Positions 40,085-50,135 of a stretch of 64,000 nucleotides of DNA are shown here, piece by piece. The notes under the pieces were generated by a model. The model saw only the letters and a program-made list of their open reading frames with translations, did not search any database and was not told where the DNA came from. A program made the translations under genes and the position numbers. Source of the DNA: a virus; the IMG/VR virus record IMGVR_UViG_3300044953_000426, positions 1-64,000 of that record. One strand, written 5' to 3'. Numbering within the stretch: the stretch's first letter is position 1; each line of letters starts with the position of its first letter.

Positions 40085-41016
40085 GCTAATTCTAGCTTTT
40101 TGTATATTAGTTCACCTAGAGATAATTGCTCGGCTTCATGAACTAATTTGGTGAATTTTTCAAAGCCCATTTCTGATGGATCTTTATCTTTTAAATCAAT
40201 TAAGTAAACATCTTTACCTAAGTTGAGGAGTTCCTCAGCATATTTTAAAGCATCTTTTAAGGCGTCCCTATCTAAAGATACGTATACTGTTTTTATATTA
40301 TTTTGAACTAGTTTCATCATTAATGCTCTAGGTATTGTTTTACCTAGTAATGGTACTGCGTTACGTTTAATAGCAATAGCATCAAAAATACCTTCACATA
40401 GTATAACAGGTACATTCCAGTTAATAAAATATTCAAGTCCTATAATTTCATTTTTATTACATTTAGGAGCATCATACTTTTTCTTTGAGTCTGGATTGAT
40501 GTCTCGAGCTATAAAATAATTTAGATCACCATTAGCATCATATGATGGTATTATAACTCGGCCCCCATACCTGCCTTCTTCACAATAGCCTATATTATAC
40601 TTAAGTATATCTGACTTATTAATACCTCGTTTTTTTAAATACATTAAAGTGTGTTTAGCCATAATATCTGTACGTGCTAAATTAACTAATGGTTTATATT
40701 CTTTAGGTAATTCAACTTTAGTTTTATCACTAACCACTTCTTCTTTTTGAGTGAAACCAAGTATTGATCTTAATTCAGATAATTTTTCAGGGACAGCTTT
40801 TATTTTCTTGAATAAACCAATCAGTGTTCTCCCTTTTTTATTACATACCCAACAATGCCATGGATTCTCTCCTTTCATGTTAGGTACCATGTTTACTTCT
40901 AGTTTTGGCTTATGATGATTACAAAAAGGACACTTATACGCGTAGTTATTACTACTTGTTTCTTTACCTTTTCCTAGTACACTGTTCACTGTATGCAGTA
41001 AGGCAGCATTAATCAT
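40081..41016 (-). CDS. DNA primase (DnaG-like, zinc finger plus Toprim)
   Basis: A 311-residue primase, fulfilling the role of T4 gp61. The N-terminal zinc-binding part has YKCPFCNHHKPK and HCWVCNKKG (Cys29, Cys32, then Cys55, Cys58). The catalytic Toprim domain has VILCEGIFDAIAI near 204-216 and YVSLDRDALKDALKYAE near 245. The length is typical for small phage primases. No helicase domain is fused; a replicative helicase is presumably elsewhere in the genome. Confidence 0.88.
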   Translation of the reverse strand: MINAALLHTVNSVLGKGKETSSNNYAYKCPFCNHHKPKLEVNMVPNMKGENPWHCWVCNKKGRTLIGLFKKIKAVPEKLSELRSILGFTQKEEVVSDKTKVELPKEYKPLVNLARTDIMAKHTLMYLKKRGINKSDILKYNIGYCEEGRYGGRVIIPSYDANGDLNYFIARDINPDSKKKYDAPKCNKNEIIGLEYFINWNVPVILCEGIFDAIAIKRNAVPLLGKTIPRALMMKLVQNNIKTVYVSLDRDALKDALKYAEELLNLGKDVYLIDLKDKDPSEMGFEKFTKLVHEAEQLSLGELIYKKLELA

Positions 41017-41025
41017 AACTGATAA

Positions 41026-41034
41026 TATAAATAA
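41026..41034 (-). promoter_or_regulatory. Boundary motif variant before primase
   Basis: Sense TTATTTATA, 9 bases before the primase ATG. Confidence 0.28.
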
Positions 41035-41043
41035 AATATTCTA

Positions 41044-41472
41044 TCAAACCAAATCTTTGGTAAAAAACTTACCTAGTATATTGTCATTATAGGATCTAGT
41101 ACCTGGAATTAGACATTCAAATTTACATTGATAGTGCATTTCATAGTATGTGAGTTGTTTTTTGGTTTTGCAAGGCATGAGTATCATACACTCAAAATGA
41201 TCTTCACCTAGCACTTTAACTGCGTCAAGCAGTTCCTTAGATGAACCCCAATATGTTTTCCAGTCACTTTCAACACGTACAATTTCATGTGTTGGTTTAC
41301 GACCAGGTCCTGGTGGTAATTCAGTGAGTTGTTTTTTGGTTAGTTTTTTCTTTTTGTTATACCAAAAATACTTCTTACCAATGTAAAATTTTCTGTCTGT
41401 TAAGTTAGTGATTTTATAAACAAAACCGATGTAGTCTTCAGGATTTAATTTATCCCAGTAGTTCCATTTCAT
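41044..41472 (-). CDS. GIY-YIG-type endonuclease
   Basis: A 142-residue protein with a GIY-YIG fold signature: GFVYKITNLTDRKFYIGKK (residues about 16-34), in which GFVY and FYIG match the two family strands, followed by a conserved YWGSSKEL and a Glu in CKTKKQLTYYEMHYQ. Such small enzymes include T4 Seg-type and homing endonucleases and repair nucleases. It has no obvious DNA-binding tail. Target unknown. It does not interrupt another gene. Confidence 0.78.
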   Translation of the reverse strand: MKWNYWDKLNPEDYIGFVYKITNLTDRKFYIGKKYFWYNKKKKLTKKQLTELPPGPGRKPTHEIVRVESDWKTYWGSSKELLDAVKVLGEDHFECMILMPCKTKKQLTYYEMHYQCKFECLIPGTRSYNDNILGKFFTKDLV

Positions 41473-41484
41473 AACATTATTTTA

Positions 41485-41493
41485 TATAAATAT
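41485..41493 (-). promoter_or_regulatory. ATATTTATA boundary motif before GIY-YIG gene
   Basis: Exact sense-strand copy, 12 bases before the ATG, beginning in the stop codon of the preceding fibre-type gene. Confidence 0.33.
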
Positions 41494-41951
41494 TAAGGAG
41501 TAGGTGTAGGAGTTGGTGTTGGAGTTGGTGTTGGGGTTGGTGTTGGATAAAAATCATCTTTAAAATTTAAATCCCACTTCACTAAAAATGTTGTGTCAGT
41601 ATTAGATGAAATAGGAATTGGTTCAGCCATTTTAGCTACTGCTATTAAATCTTGAGCATCATTATATAAACCTATTGTTGTGACATATGGTGAAAACTCT
41701 GAACCTGAAATAGATCCAGTAGTAAAATCTTTTAATATACCATAATTATTTTCTGATGTTATATATATTGTATCACTACTATTTGATGAACTATATGTTG
41801 TTAAAACACCTTGTGAACCTGACAATAATGTTGGGTTATATGAGGTATTAAATTCATAGTCTTTTATAGTACATTTGATAAAAGTCTCATAAACAACATG
41901 GTTGTTTTTGAAAATTATATTGGTTATATTTGGTACTATATTTCTAATCAT
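41493..41951 (-). CDS. Fibre-type protein ending in a bare Pro-Thr tract
   Basis: A 152-residue protein. Residues about 95-135 (VTTIGLYNDAQDLIAVAKMA) match the C-terminal domain of the gene at 43174-44208 ([20 protein letters not shown]). After that domain comes alternating Pro-Thr for about 16 residues, and the frame stops directly at its end. This looks like a truncated or domain-swapped fibre module whose tip has been lost, or a connector that binds another protein. A role in the tail tip is inferred from neighbours. Confidence 0.62.
   Translation of the reverse strand: MIRNIVPNITNIIFKNNHVVYETFIKCTIKDYEFNTSYNPTLLSGSQGVLTTYSSSNSSDTIYITSENNYGILKDFTTGSISGSEFSPYVTTIGLYNDAQDLIAVAKMAEPIPISSNTDTTFLVKWDLNFKDDFYPTPTPTPTPTPTPTPTP
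41495..41545 (-). repeat. Pro-Thr tract at gene end
   Basis: A short imperfect six-base coding repeat encoding PTPTPT up to the stop codon. Confidence 0.8.
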
Positions 41952-41954
41952 CTT

Positions 41955-43163
41955 TTAGCAAGCATTAAGTCCATCTACAGTTATATAAACATATTGTGCT
42001 CCTGAAACTACAGAATAACTATATGTACAACCAAATCCACCTGGTCCTGAAGGACAAGTTGTTGTACTTCCAGCTATTGCTTGAGTATTTGTGTCAGTGA
42101 AGTCTACATCATCTCCAACATTCAATCCTGTTATAGTATGGAAGTGATCACAAGATAAAGTTGTCACAGGTCCTATATTAACTGGTGATCCATTATTAAC
42201 ACTATATTGTAAATCACCTAATGACTGGTTATTTATATATTTAGCATAAACAAATAATTCTGTAGCTGCTGTAGGTGTTGGTGTTGGAATAGGAGTTGGT
42301 GTAGGTGTAGGTGTGTCAGTTGGTGGTGGTGGAGTAGGAGTACTTGTTGGGGTTAATGTTGGAGTTGGTGTTGGAGTTGGTGTATTTGTTGCTGTTGGTG
42401 TTGGCGTTGGAGTAAAAGTATTAGTTGGTGTTGGCGATGGAGTTGGTGTAGGTGTTCCAGTTGGAGTTGGGGTTAATGTTGATGTTGGTGTTGGAGTAGG
42501 AGTTGGTGTTAGTGTTGGAGTAGGAGTTGGGGTTGGTGTAGGCATAAATCCATCAGGAATTATACTTAGTACAGCTATATTTTGTTCATAAAATATATTA
42601 CCAATATATGAACTTTGAGATAATACTGTTCCAATAGATGAATTTACATTACTGCCACTAAAAAGTAAATTATAATTTCCATCATCATATATTTTATAAG
42701 TAGTTGCTGAAGCACTCACATATGATAATTCAAATGTAGTTGGTAATATTTTATCACCAGTCAACTGACGAGGGAAATTAATAACATAGATTAATGATCC
42801 ATTTCCAGTTGGGAAAAATTTAATAGTGTCTAAATTACCTAATTCAATAAGTCCATTATAATATGAAGATGTAGATAAAGTACCATCATTAAAGATAGTA
42901 CCTTGCATTGAACTTGTGTTAATATATGTTGGTAAAAAATTAGGGTAGAAAGTTGTATTTACCATATCATAAACTAAACGATCATATTGACCGTTAGTTT
43001 CAAATTCATTATAAGGATCAAATAATGAACTAGTAAACTTAACTCCTGCATTTACTGTAATTTGATTGTCAGCTAAAGACTCCGACTTGATATTCCAGCT
43101 TTTATTAGCTGTATATGGAACTACAAAGTAGTCTGATGTATTAATTCTTTTGAATACTGACAT
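41955..43163 (-). CDS. Fibre/tip protein with Pro-Thr stalk and Cys-rich head
   Basis: A 402-residue protein with three parts. The N-terminal 205 residues (starting [20 protein letters not shown]) form a beta-rich attachment domain. A long Pro-Thr stalk follows (residues about 208-298). The C-terminal domain of about 100 residues has four cysteines (SCDHF, STTCPSGP, FGCTYS and a final NAC), suggesting disulfides and an exposed head. The layout fits a thin surface-binding fibre with a replaceable tip. Host or glycan binding is inferred. Confidence 0.68.
   Translation of the reverse strand: MSVFKRINTSDYFVVPYTANKSWNIKSESLADNQITVNAGVKFTSSLFDPYNEFETNGQYDRLVYDMVNTTFYPNFLPTYINTSSMQGTIFNDGTLSTSSYYNGLIELGNLDTIKFFPTGNGSLIYVINFPRQLTGDKILPTTFELSYVSASATTYKIYDDGNYNLLFSGSNVNSSIGTVLSQSSYIGNIFYEQNIAVLSIIPDGFMPTPTPTPTPTLTPTPTPTPTSTLTPTPTGTPTPTPSPTPTNTFTPTPTPTATNTPTPTPTPTLTPTSTPTPPPPTDTPTPTPTPIPTPTPTAATELFVYAKYINNQSLGDLQYSVNNGSPVNIGPVTTLSCDHFHTITGLNVGDDVDFTDTNTQAIAGSTTTCPSGPGGFGCTYSYSVVSGAQYVYITVDGLNAC
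42270..42540 (-). repeat. Long Pro-Thr coding microsatellite
   Basis: About 270 bases of imperfect six-base repeats encode the stalk of the fibre-tip protein. It is the longest such tract in the window, with broken symmetry suggesting repeated expansion and mutation. Confidence 0.88.
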
Positions 43164-43173
43164 TGGCGAAACA

Positions 43174-44208
43174 TTAGAAATCTAATTTAACTCTTAATAA
43201 TAATTCCTTAGTGAAATCTTTTACTAATGGTTTATTTAATTTTGCCACAGCAACTAAATCACCAGCGTCATTATACATACCAACACTTGTTATAAATGTT
43301 TGTGGGTTATAAATTAATGATGTGTATAATAAATTACCATTTGAATCAATTACAGTTGGATTAGTTGTGTAGTTATTTTCCGCGTTTTTAACTCTTACAA
43401 AGAAGTAACGTGATGAAATAGTTTCATAGTTTTGTAAACGAAAATTAGCTTCTGTAGTTAATAATTCAAATACTTTTCTGTTATTATAGTTGTATGATGG
43501 ATTTGCTGAAGTTACTGTATTAGAGCTATCTTCATTCCATGTTACATTTAAACCACCTAAATCACCTACTGGATTAGCTAAAGCACGTGGGTTTAAAATA
43601 ATTAATCCTTCATCAGGAATCATAATACCATATGAACCACTAATTGTATAATTTGAAGAATAAATACTATCATAAGATCCACTCAATAATTGATAAACAC
43701 GAGATGTACCAATGTAAGTAGCTGCTGTTGTTACAGTAGAATCATCAGTTAAACTTATAGCATTACTACCAGTACCTAATGTTAATGTTATTGATCCTGG
43801 ATTAAATGATTCTTTAAAACGAGCTCTATTAACAGATAATACAATAATATCTTTTGAAGTATAAACTGATGAACCAAAAGTAAATGGAGTATTTTCATCT
43901 CCATAGATCAATGTTCTAAATTGACCATACACATCTCTTGTTGGAGTTTTATCAGGTATAGCTGGATTAAAATAAGCTGAGCCTGAACCACTTACATGTC
44001 CATAAGCTACAGAGAATTGTACAACAGCATCAGAATTAGATGAAGCTGTTTGATAAACATCTAAATAGAATTTGCCTGGTGTTGAAGATTCTTGAATTGA
44101 ACTTGAAAAAAAAGTAGTTAATGTAGTTACATCTCCAGTCCACATTGGTGAAATGGAAGCATCTGAACTTATCACTGAATCATCAGGACTAAAAGCTGTA
44201 AATGACAT
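43174..44208 (-). CDS. Tail-tip/baseplate structural protein
   Basis: A 344-residue Ser/Thr-rich protein with virion character. The N-terminal region ([20 protein letters not shown] and [20 protein letters not shown]) is beta-rich. The C-terminal 40 residues ([20 protein letters not shown], then VKLDF) form a domain shared with the gene at 41493-41951 and, from memory, with other marine phage tail proteins. No enzyme motif. Likely a baseplate or fibre-base component. Confidence 0.66.
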   Translation of the reverse strand: MSFTAFSPDDSVISSDASISPMWTGDVTTLTTFFSSSIQESSTPGKFYLDVYQTASSNSDAVVQFSVAYGHVSGSGSAYFNPAIPDKTPTRDVYGQFRTLIYGDENTPFTFGSSVYTSKDIIVLSVNRARFKESFNPGSITLTLGTGSNAISLTDDSTVTTAATYIGTSRVYQLLSGSYDSIYSSNYTISGSYGIMIPDEGLIILNPRALANPVGDLGGLNVTWNEDSSNTVTSANPSYNYNNRKVFELLTTEANFRLQNYETISSRYFFVRVKNAENNYTTNPTVIDSNGNLLYTSLIYNPQTFITSVGMYNDAGDLVAVAKLNKPLVKDFTKELLLRVKLDF

Positions 44209-44215
44209 ATATTAA

Positions 44216-44884
44216 TTAGGTTTTAATTATAGTTAAAGGTATAGTGATTCTAGCACCACTGTCTCTACCAATACAAGTTAATGTAGTTGTGATAGTAGTA
44301 CCTGGTAAAGCTGTAGTACCAAATAAAGTATTAATTGTTGTAGCAATTAAACTAAATGAAGTACCAATTTGACTTTGAGATAAACTAGCACCACTAGCAT
44401 TTGGAACAGTTATTCCAGTAGCTAAAGCAGTTGTATCAACACCAGCACCAGTGAATGTACTTAAGAATCTTGAGTCTCCTACAGTTAATAAATAACCAGA
44501 TGGTTCAAAAGTTGATGTTGCACCTAAGTAATTTAATGTTTGAGGAGTGATAGTTAATGCTGCTGACTGACGTAAAGTTACAGTTGTATAACCAAGATTC
44601 AATACTGGTAGTTTAGAAGTACCACGTGGTAAAGTTACTAACTTATATTTTAAGTTTTGAGTCTCATCAGTAAATGCCTGTAATAAAGGCATTTTCTCAA
44701 TTGCTTCACCAAAGAAAGCTGAACCAGATGGATGTGATGGATTATATAATGTATAATCAATCTCATCATCAGCTAATGCGAATTGTGTAATCTGAAATGA
44801 TCCGTCATTACGAGCCATTAACTCACGGCCCTTCTTTGTTAATACGGCATCAATTGTTACTAATTGGTTGTTTAAAAATGACAT
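44216..44884 (-). CDS. Conserved tail/baseplate protein, LTKKGRELMARNDG type
   Basis: A 222-residue protein. The N-terminus VTIDAVLTKKGRELMARNDG, then FQITQFALADDEIDYTLYNP, is a conserved start I associate with virion proteins of marine T4-like phages. The rest is Thr/Ala-rich, beta-type (TLRQSAALTITPQTLNYLGA). It sits between the 1624-residue protein and the fibre genes, so a connector at the baseplate rim is likely. Function is not established. Confidence 0.68.
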   Translation of the reverse strand: MSFLNNQLVTIDAVLTKKGRELMARNDGSFQITQFALADDEIDYTLYNPSHPSGSAFFGEAIEKMPLLQAFTDETQNLKYKLVTLPRGTSKLPVLNLGYTTVTLRQSAALTITPQTLNYLGATSTFEPSGYLLTVGDSRFLSTFTGAGVDTTALATGITVPNASGASLSQSQIGTSFSLIATTINTLFGTTALPGTTITTTLTCIGRDSGARITIPLTIIKT

Positions 44885-44900
44885 CTTTTAATGTGTTTTA

Positions 44901-44909
44901 TATAAATAT
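44901..44909 (-). promoter_or_regulatory. ATATTTATA boundary motif before tail gene
   Basis: Exact sense-strand copy, 16 bases before the ATG at 44884. Confidence 0.33.
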
Positions 44910-44910
44910 A

Positions 44911-47900
44911 TTATGGAATCAGAACTGTACTAAATATCTTACTCTTTAAATCACTTACAAGATCTGCTAACTTAGCATCAACATCAGGTGATAGGTTAAT
45001 GTTTTTAGCAATACCTGCTGATGTTTGCCCTAAACGTTTTTGATAGTTAATTACAATGTTTGTCTCATCAGGTATTTTTCTACTAATAATATATTTACTA
45101 ATACTACCAGTTAAATTATTAGCTGAGAATGTTTGTATAGTATTTAAGTTTATATTTCTATGTAGTGCTAAAGATAATGATGGGTTTGTTGATGTTGGAA
45201 GAATAATATTTGATATTTCATATTCTTCTAACACTGAGAATCCAGTGGCTGATGAAGATGTACTATATAATCTAATTAAATCACCAGGATTAAGAGAGAA
45301 TGGATAATCAGACTCACCATATGATGGATTTTCACCATCATTTCCAGCAAAATAAAAACCATCACTTATATAAGCTCCACTTCCACTACTTACACCAGGA
45401 TAATATAAAGATAATTCTGGTGAAGCTATTAATATATTTGATTGACTAACATGTATTTTAAAATATGGAACAGGATCTGTTGATGAACTCACAAATAAGT
45501 TATATGTACTTGTACCACCAACACTTACACCTCCACCAATTTGTAAAGTAATATTAGTTATAATTTGGTTCATTGGAGTTATCACTGATGGAGCTTGGTT
45601 GTAAGTTTCAATACCTGGATTAAAAAATACACTACTATCTGTTTGTCCTACACTAAAAGGTACAGTAACATAATCTGTATAAGATTGTAGACCACCAGAG
45701 AGAATAACTTCATATGTAAAATTTAAAGTTAAAGTAATATTATTTGGTACAGGTCCTGAGTTATGAGTGGCATCAAATCTTATAATATAATACCCTTCAT
45801 TAACCCCATAGCTTTGAATATATTCAACTATAACACTACTTGTAATAGAAAAATCAGAAGCAACATAGTTTCCTATAGATATTTGTTTAGGTTTTACTAA
45901 ATTATATATTAAATTAGCTATACCATTTCTATTCCATAATACAGGATAAAATCTAAATCCACCAGCAAAAATATGTTTATTACCATCTAATAACTGTTGT
46001 CTAGATGGATTTTGATTATCAAATAATCCTATATTAACTGTTTCTTCAGTTTTAAAAATATTTTGTACTTGGTATAAATTATATTTTTGATCTTCACTTA
46101 ACAAATCATAATTACGTTTTGTTAATTCAGTTAAATTACTGTTTTCATCAATTAAGTACTTAATATAAACATTTGAACGTTCAGGCATTGAAAGTAAATC
46201 AGATCCTGAAGCTATTATTTCATTAAAGAAAGCAAACTGTCTTGTATTTTTATCAATAACTGATGTTTTACCAAATGTAGTATTACCAGTTGAAAACACA
46301 TTATATAGTGCACTTGTTGTAGTTGATCCATTATATCTTGGTCTTATATGGCGTTGATATGAGTCTGTAAAATCTTGATATTGTAAACTTTGAGTTACAT
46401 TAGTTCCATTTTCTAATGTTGTTAATAAACGTCTATTACTTGAAGTTTGATTTAGTTCAACATTGTTTAATAGTGGATTATAATCTACATTCCAAATACT
46501 TTCAGAATATGAACTTGTATTATTTGGGTTATATCCAATAGCAAAAGGATTATAATTATTTATATCAAAATCATCATGTATAAAAATAGATGATGATGGT
46601 AATTCACCTGTGAAGAAATCTCTAGCATCAGAAATCATAGTCACAGGTCCTAGTCTACTATCAATAGTATAATTATAAAGAGATTGACTATATCCACCAC
46701 CATTGCTAGCTGTAATGAATAAAGTATCAATAGAACCACTCTCATTATTATGTTTAGCTACTTGAGGAGCAGATATATCTACACTTGGTCTTTCAAGTAA
46801 GTGTGGTTTTATAATAATACCTGTAGCAACATTAGTTCTAGCTGGTGTAAAATCTTTAAGTGTTCTGAATAATGAGTTATGGAAATATTCAATTAGATTT
46901 ATAAAATCTTTATAATTGAATTCATTAACATATTTTTTAAAATAATCTTCTCTTAGATTATCTAAGTCTATATAACTATTACCTGTTGGATCACCTATAA
47001 ATTCATCAATAGTATAAGTTGAACCAAATTGAGCTATAATATCTTTATTAATTTCATCTTGAGGTGATAAACCAGTATCAAGTAAATGTATATCCTTTGA
47101 TGTTGGAAGTATAGGTTGTGACTCAATACTCTTATTAGGTAATAATTGAGTGCCATATATACTACTACTTACAATTCTAACTTTATCAGTTACTGGATTG
47201 GCATATCCTGAGTTGGCAACATCAGCATAATATGTTTCTACAAATGAAATGTAGTTGTTTTGATTAGTAAAATTACTAAATGAGGCTGTCCATCCTTGAA
47301 TTGATTGATCAGGAGCGGTTGAGTTAACAGCTGTAGTTACACTATGATTATAAGTGTATAAGTTATTACCTAAAGTAAATCTAGCAGTTAAATCATTATA
47401 AGCTGAAGATGTGTAATTACCTTCAAATGATTCAGGATTTAAAACATGTGAGTTAAAAGCTGACTCAGATAAATAATTAGACCATAATCTAATCTCTTGA
47501 ATTGAACTACTAAATGGATAAGTACCACCACCAAATGTTAATGTAGTTCCACTAGTATACCATGAAGTGTTTTGGGTTGAAGTAGTTAAACTAGCACTTG
47601 CTATGTGTCCTACTTCTCCCCAAACATTATTTTTAATATAAACATCATAAGTTTGAGATGTACCCACATCACCTATTCTTAAATTTGGATTTGTTCTTTG
47701 TACTAATACACTATACCAACTTGTATCACTGTCAGATCCAGTCATAAACACAGGCACAGTAGATGATGTTACAGAAGTTGAACCTAAACTAAATTGTAAA
47801 TATCCAAATTTACCTATAGTACCTGAATAAATAGAATTGGATGATCCTGTATCAGTGTATAATAGTTTTAAACTATAATTAGCTCCATTATAAAATAATG

Positions 47901-49785
47901 ATTGGGTAGTAGAGTAACTTGGTGAAGCTCTAAATCTAAATTCAATACCATTAGGAACAATATCATTATATCCTGTTCTAGCTAAACTTTGGGATGTATA
48001 ATTCCAAGGTATACTTATAGTATTTGATCCTGATAGCTGTAAAGCATAAGTAAATCTATCATATTCATATTCAGAAGTAGATTCAGTTTTATCAACACCA
48101 CCATATTCAAGATGAGACATGATTGTAGGCGGAATACCAAATATAGTATTTAAATATTGAATAAAACGAGTTGTACCTTTAGATTTAAGTAGTAAAGGTA
48201 AATTATGATATAAACGCTTATAAATTTCTTTTTGTTGATCTTGACCAGGTATTTGGTATTGAGAAGCAGTGACTAGTGTTTGATATGAACCTGTATTAGG
48301 TAAATAAGTACCATCAGGATTTACACCATATAAATATTGAAATACATCTGCTCCATCTTCATCAGTGTAAACATTTATACCTAAAGATTGTAAAGCAAAG
48401 TATACTAAGTCTTTAGATATACCTTCAGTTAATTTATTTTTAGCTTGATATAAGTCAGTTATAGCTTTAGTGTAAATCCAAACCTCATCAAACATTGTTC
48501 CTATTGAACCTATAAACTTAAATAAGTTATTGTTACTTGTATCCTCATTAATATAGGTTGGTAAAGCATATATTAAATAGTCTTGGTTTCTATTATCATA
48601 GTCTGAGGCTGATACTGACTGGCTAGTGTAGAAATTTAGAGCAGCTAATGATGATGTGGGAGCATTTATATAAGGTTTAGTTGATGTTGTTTTAGGCCAA
48701 GTAAATGAACTAGATTCATAGTATAAGAATTTCTCATATCCATCAAATCCTTGTACAACACCATTTATTCTAAATTGATAGTTTTGAGCATCTAATTGAG
48801 ATGTTACATTTCCACCAGCAGCTGCTGAGGCACTAGCCGCTGTATAATCTTCAATTAATTTTAATTTATATTGAAATCCATCTAGTCTTTGTTGAGCTGA
48901 GGAAAAATGAATAAATGATTCATAATTAGTATAGTCAACATTTATTTGAAATTGAGATGAACTTACTAGTCCAAGTAAAGACTGTAAATTAGGATTAACA
49001 CTTGCTTTAGAAGTAGTTAATCCACTTAAATTATAATATTCAGTTGGATTTACTCTAGTATTATCTAATTCCAAGTCAAAATTAGGTCCACGTAGTGATG
49101 GATGAGTAATCTCAACTGGATTTGGAGTTGATATTACTTGAAATTGTTGAGTATTAGATATTTTTTCAGATATGGAAGCTAAAGTATTAACATCTATATT
49201 TAATGGGAGTGAATTAAGTAATTTAATTAATACACTTGATGGAGTAGTATTTTGATCTAAAGCTATATTAATAGCTGGTTGTAGATTACCTTGACCAAAA
49301 TTAATATAGAACTCTCCAAAATATCCTAATGTTTGAGTTTCATTTATAAAAGCTAATGTACCATCATTTAATAATGTGTTAGATACATTATTTGTTGATA
49401 TTCTTATTTCAGTTCTATCCGCTGAAATTTCTTTTATAAAGAAAATTTTATTAGAAGTATTAATAATTTTAGGACGTAAAATATTATACTCTAGTATATA
49501 ATTTCCATAACTAAATCCAACATTTTGAATGTCTTGAGATGGATCAAATTCTAATTCTGGATATAAAATTTCACCTTCAGTTGAAGCATAATCACCAGGT
49601 ATTTTATACCCATTGAATGGAGATAATTGATATAAAAATCTACCATTTATATTATATATATTAAACTCAACATAGTCACCAGTTACTCCAAAACTTCTAA
49701 CTTGGTCAACTGAGTTAACTAGGTTAACAGCTGATCCTGATAGGATATTATTATTAACTGGGATTTTAATAATAGATATAGCCAT
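44911..49785 (-). CDS. Giant baseplate/tail structural protein (gp7-like position)
   Basis: A 1624-residue protein, the largest in the window. Its central region has FDEVWIYTKAITDLYQAKNK, then LVYFALQSLGINVYTDEDGA and KEIYKRLYHNLPLLLKSKGT, a helical core I recall from large baseplate proteins of marine T4-like phages. A LamG/concanavalin-like beta domain follows (GIEFRFRASPSYSTTQSLFY, then SSSIQEIRLWSNYLSESAFN). The N- and C-terminal thirds are Ser/Thr-rich and beta-type. Position next to gp6- and gp25-like wedge genes suggests a gp7-like wedge or a tail-tip hub. A carbohydrate-binding function for the LamG part is possible. Confidence 0.65.
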   Translation of the reverse strand: MAISIIKIPVNNNILSGSAVNLVNSVDQVRSFGVTGDYVEFNIYNINGRFLYQLSPFNGYKIPGDYASTEGEILYPELEFDPSQDIQNVGFSYGNYILEYNILRPKIINTSNKIFFIKEISADRTEIRISTNNVSNTLLNDGTLAFINETQTLGYFGEFYINFGQGNLQPAINIALDQNTTPSSVLIKLLNSLPLNIDVNTLASISEKISNTQQFQVISTPNPVEITHPSLRGPNFDLELDNTRVNPTEYYNLSGLTTSKASVNPNLQSLLGLVSSSQFQINVDYTNYESFIHFSSAQQRLDGFQYKLKLIEDYTAASASAAAGGNVTSQLDAQNYQFRINGVVQGFDGYEKFLYYESSSFTWPKTTSTKPYINAPTSSLAALNFYTSQSVSASDYDNRNQDYLIYALPTYINEDTSNNNLFKFIGSIGTMFDEVWIYTKAITDLYQAKNKLTEGISKDLVYFALQSLGINVYTDEDGADVFQYLYGVNPDGTYLPNTGSYQTLVTASQYQIPGQDQQKEIYKRLYHNLPLLLKSKGTTRFIQYLNTIFGIPPTIMSHLEYGGVDKTESTSEYEYDRFTYALQLSGSNTISIPWNYTSQSLARTGYNDIVPNGIEFRFRASPSYSTTQSLFYNGANYSLKLLYTDTGSSNSIYSGTIGKFGYLQFSLGSTSVTSSTVPVFMTGSDSDTSWYSVLVQRTNPNLRIGDVGTSQTYDVYIKNNVWGEVGHIASASLTTSTQNTSWYTSGTTLTFGGGTYPFSSSIQEIRLWSNYLSESAFNSHVLNPESFEGNYTSSAYNDLTARFTLGNNLYTYNHSVTTAVNSTAPDQSIQGWTASFSNFTNQNNYISFVETYYADVANSGYANPVTDKVRIVSSSIYGTQLLPNKSIESQPILPTSKDIHLLDTGLSPQDEINKDIIAQFGSTYTIDEFIGDPTGNSYIDLDNLREDYFKKYVNEFNYKDFINLIEYFHNSLFRTLKDFTPARTNVATGIIIKPHLLERPSVDISAPQVAKHNNESGSIDTLFITASNGGGYSQSLYNYTIDSRLGPVTMISDARDFFTGELPSSSIFIHDDFDINNYNPFAIGYNPNNTSSYSESIWNVDYNPLLNNVELNQTSSNRRLLTTLENGTNVTQSLQYQDFTDSYQRHIRPRYNGSTTTSALYNVFSTGNTTFGKTSVIDKNTRQFAFFNEIIASGSDLLSMPERSNVYIKYLIDENSNLTELTKRNYDLLSEDQKYNLYQVQNIFKTEETVNIGLFDNQNPSRQQLLDGNKHIFAGGFRFYPVLWNRNGIANLIYNLVKPKQISIGNYVASDFSITSSVIVEYIQSYGVNEGYYIIRFDATHNSGPVPNNITLTLNFTYEVILSGGLQSYTDYVTVPFSVGQTDSSVFFNPGIETYNQAPSVITPMNQIITNITLQIGGGVSVGGTSTYNLFVSSSTDPVPYFKIHVSQSNILIASPELSLYYPGVSSGSGAYISDGFYFAGNDGENPSYGESDYPFSLNPGDLIRLYSTSSSATGFSVLEEYEISNIILPTSTNPSLSLALHRNINLNTIQTFSANNLTGSISKYIISRKIPDETNIVINYQKRLGQTSAGIAKNINLSPDVDAKLADLVSDLKSKIFSTVLIP

Positions 49786-49787
49786 AA

Positions 49788-50135
49788 TTAAATTTCTTCT
49801 ATTTCACTAGGATTAAGACCTGTTACTTGTAAAATTTGATTTTTTAACTCAACATTTTCTTGTCTTAAATAGTCAAGTTCACTTTGTAAGTCTTCTATAG
49901 ACACACCTAAATACTCTAAACTTTTAGTTGCTAAACCTAAATGAGACTCATCTGATCCAGATGGTGGAATTTCAAAAAATAATAAATTATATTGTTTAAA
50001 AAAACCATTAACATCTAAATCAGGAGTAGCAATTGTTTCTGTTGATTGTGGAACTAATTGAGTGAATCCATTATTAATAATATTATTAATGCTATTACTA
50101 TAAATAGTTTTTTCTAATTTTATTAATTCAGCCAT
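49788..50135 (-). CDS. Small tail protein with coiled coil
   Basis: A 115-residue protein. The first 60 residues are mixed (LEKTIYSNSINNIINNGFTQ, then LDVNGFFKQYNLLFFEIPPS); the C-terminal part is a leucine-rich coiled coil (YLGVSIEDLQSELDYLRQEN). Its ends abut the neighbouring genes, suggesting coupled translation and physical association. Role probably as a baseplate connector; no family recognised. Confidence 0.62.
   Translation of the reverse strand: MAELIKLEKTIYSNSINNIINNGFTQLVPQSTETIATPDLDVNGFFKQYNLLFFEIPPSGSDESHLGLATKSLEYLGVSIEDLQSELDYLRQENVELKNQILQVTGLNPSEIEEI

Noticed and set aside
42313-42591. Plus-strand Val/Gly repeat frame
   Set aside because: It is the complement of the Pro-Thr coding microsatellite in the fibre-tip gene; composition is explained by the repeat.
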